A stretch of 64,000 bases of DNA from Aurantiochytrium sp. KH105 (Eukaryota; Sar; Bigyra; Thraustochytrida; Thraustochytriidae): the NCBI GenBank assembly GCA_003116975.1, contig BGKB01000048.1, forward strand, positions 341,001 to 405,000, read 5' to 3'. Below the pieces are notes generated by a model that searched no databases, was not told the origin of the DNA, and saw only the letters and a list, made by a program, of their open reading frames with translations. The translations under genes and the position numbers were made by a program. Shown here piece after piece: positions 63,975 through 64,000 of the stretch (position 1 is its first letter; each line of letters starts with the position of its first letter).

Positions 63975-64000
63975 TTGCTCACCAAGCATGTCGTAATGCT
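63975..64000 (-). CDS. NAA15: NAA15 exon, cut by the window edge
   Basis: The last 26 bases of an exon give HYDMLGEQ before the GTACGT donor. It joins in frame to EKALELIERAIEH of the microexon, as in NAA15 where a HYD.LG..EKAL segment is conserved. GTGAGC just inside the exon is a competing donor-like sequence but would break the frame. Confidence 0.8.

Noticed and set aside
1-64000. tRNA, rRNA, CRISPR array or transposon
   Set aside because: I looked for a T-loop GGTTCRANNCC context, long direct repeats with spacers, transposase or reverse-transcriptase motifs and terminal inverted repeats, and found none. Reading by eye cannot exclude a tRNA or small nuclear RNA.

Overview
The window looks like nuclear DNA of a GC-rich, flagellated protist. 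A thraustochytrid or other labyrinthulomycete (stramenopile) is my best guess. The reasons are very long intronless genes, an axonemal dynein heavy chain, a nucleus-encoded bL34m, rare GT-AG introns of about 300-350 nt, and GC-rich, microsatellite-laden intergenic DNA. The lineage is inferred from gene style only; there is no rRNA or other marker here.

Layout, left to right. The whole left fifth (1-12795, minus strand) is one unbroken reading frame of 4265 codons that runs off the left edge. It has an N-terminal signal anchor followed by tandem cadherin-like/tandem-95-like modules, and is probably a giant cell-surface protein. Behind it, on the same strand, is an MDR quinone-oxidoreductase-like enzyme (13223-14320), divergent from a 13-kb intronless axonemal dynein heavy chain (15310-28272, plus). 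A decayed or frameshifted HECT E3-ligase C-lobe (28632-28932, minus) follows. Next come two minus-strand genes of unknown function: an acidic single-pass membrane protein (29352-30701) and a disordered protein with an N-myristoylation/palmitoylation-type N-terminus (31678-33033).

From 33.0 to 39.1 kb lies a 6-kb stretch with no convincing gene. It is full of tetra-, penta- and hexanucleotide repeats and holds four copies of an 11-bp motif, TTGAC(A/T)GTGAA. A PX-domain membrane protein (39153-40925, plus) and a coiled-coil protein (41209-43242, minus) follow, then mitochondrial ribosomal protein bL34m (45170-45697, plus), a 1348-residue AIR9-like/PDZ-like/coiled-coil protein (46354-50400, minus) and a 71-residue Cys-rich membrane protein (52244-52459, plus). 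The right end holds a Ras-type GEF (54614-56644, plus), a CLC chloride/proton exchanger with CBS domains (58045-61536, plus) and the C-terminal exons of the NatA subunit NAA15 (61759 to the right edge, minus).

The genes are unrelated housekeeping, motility, signalling and surface functions on both strands; nothing suggests an operon or a functional cluster. The most notable items are the giant surface-type gene, the shared intergenic 11-mer, and the HECT relic.
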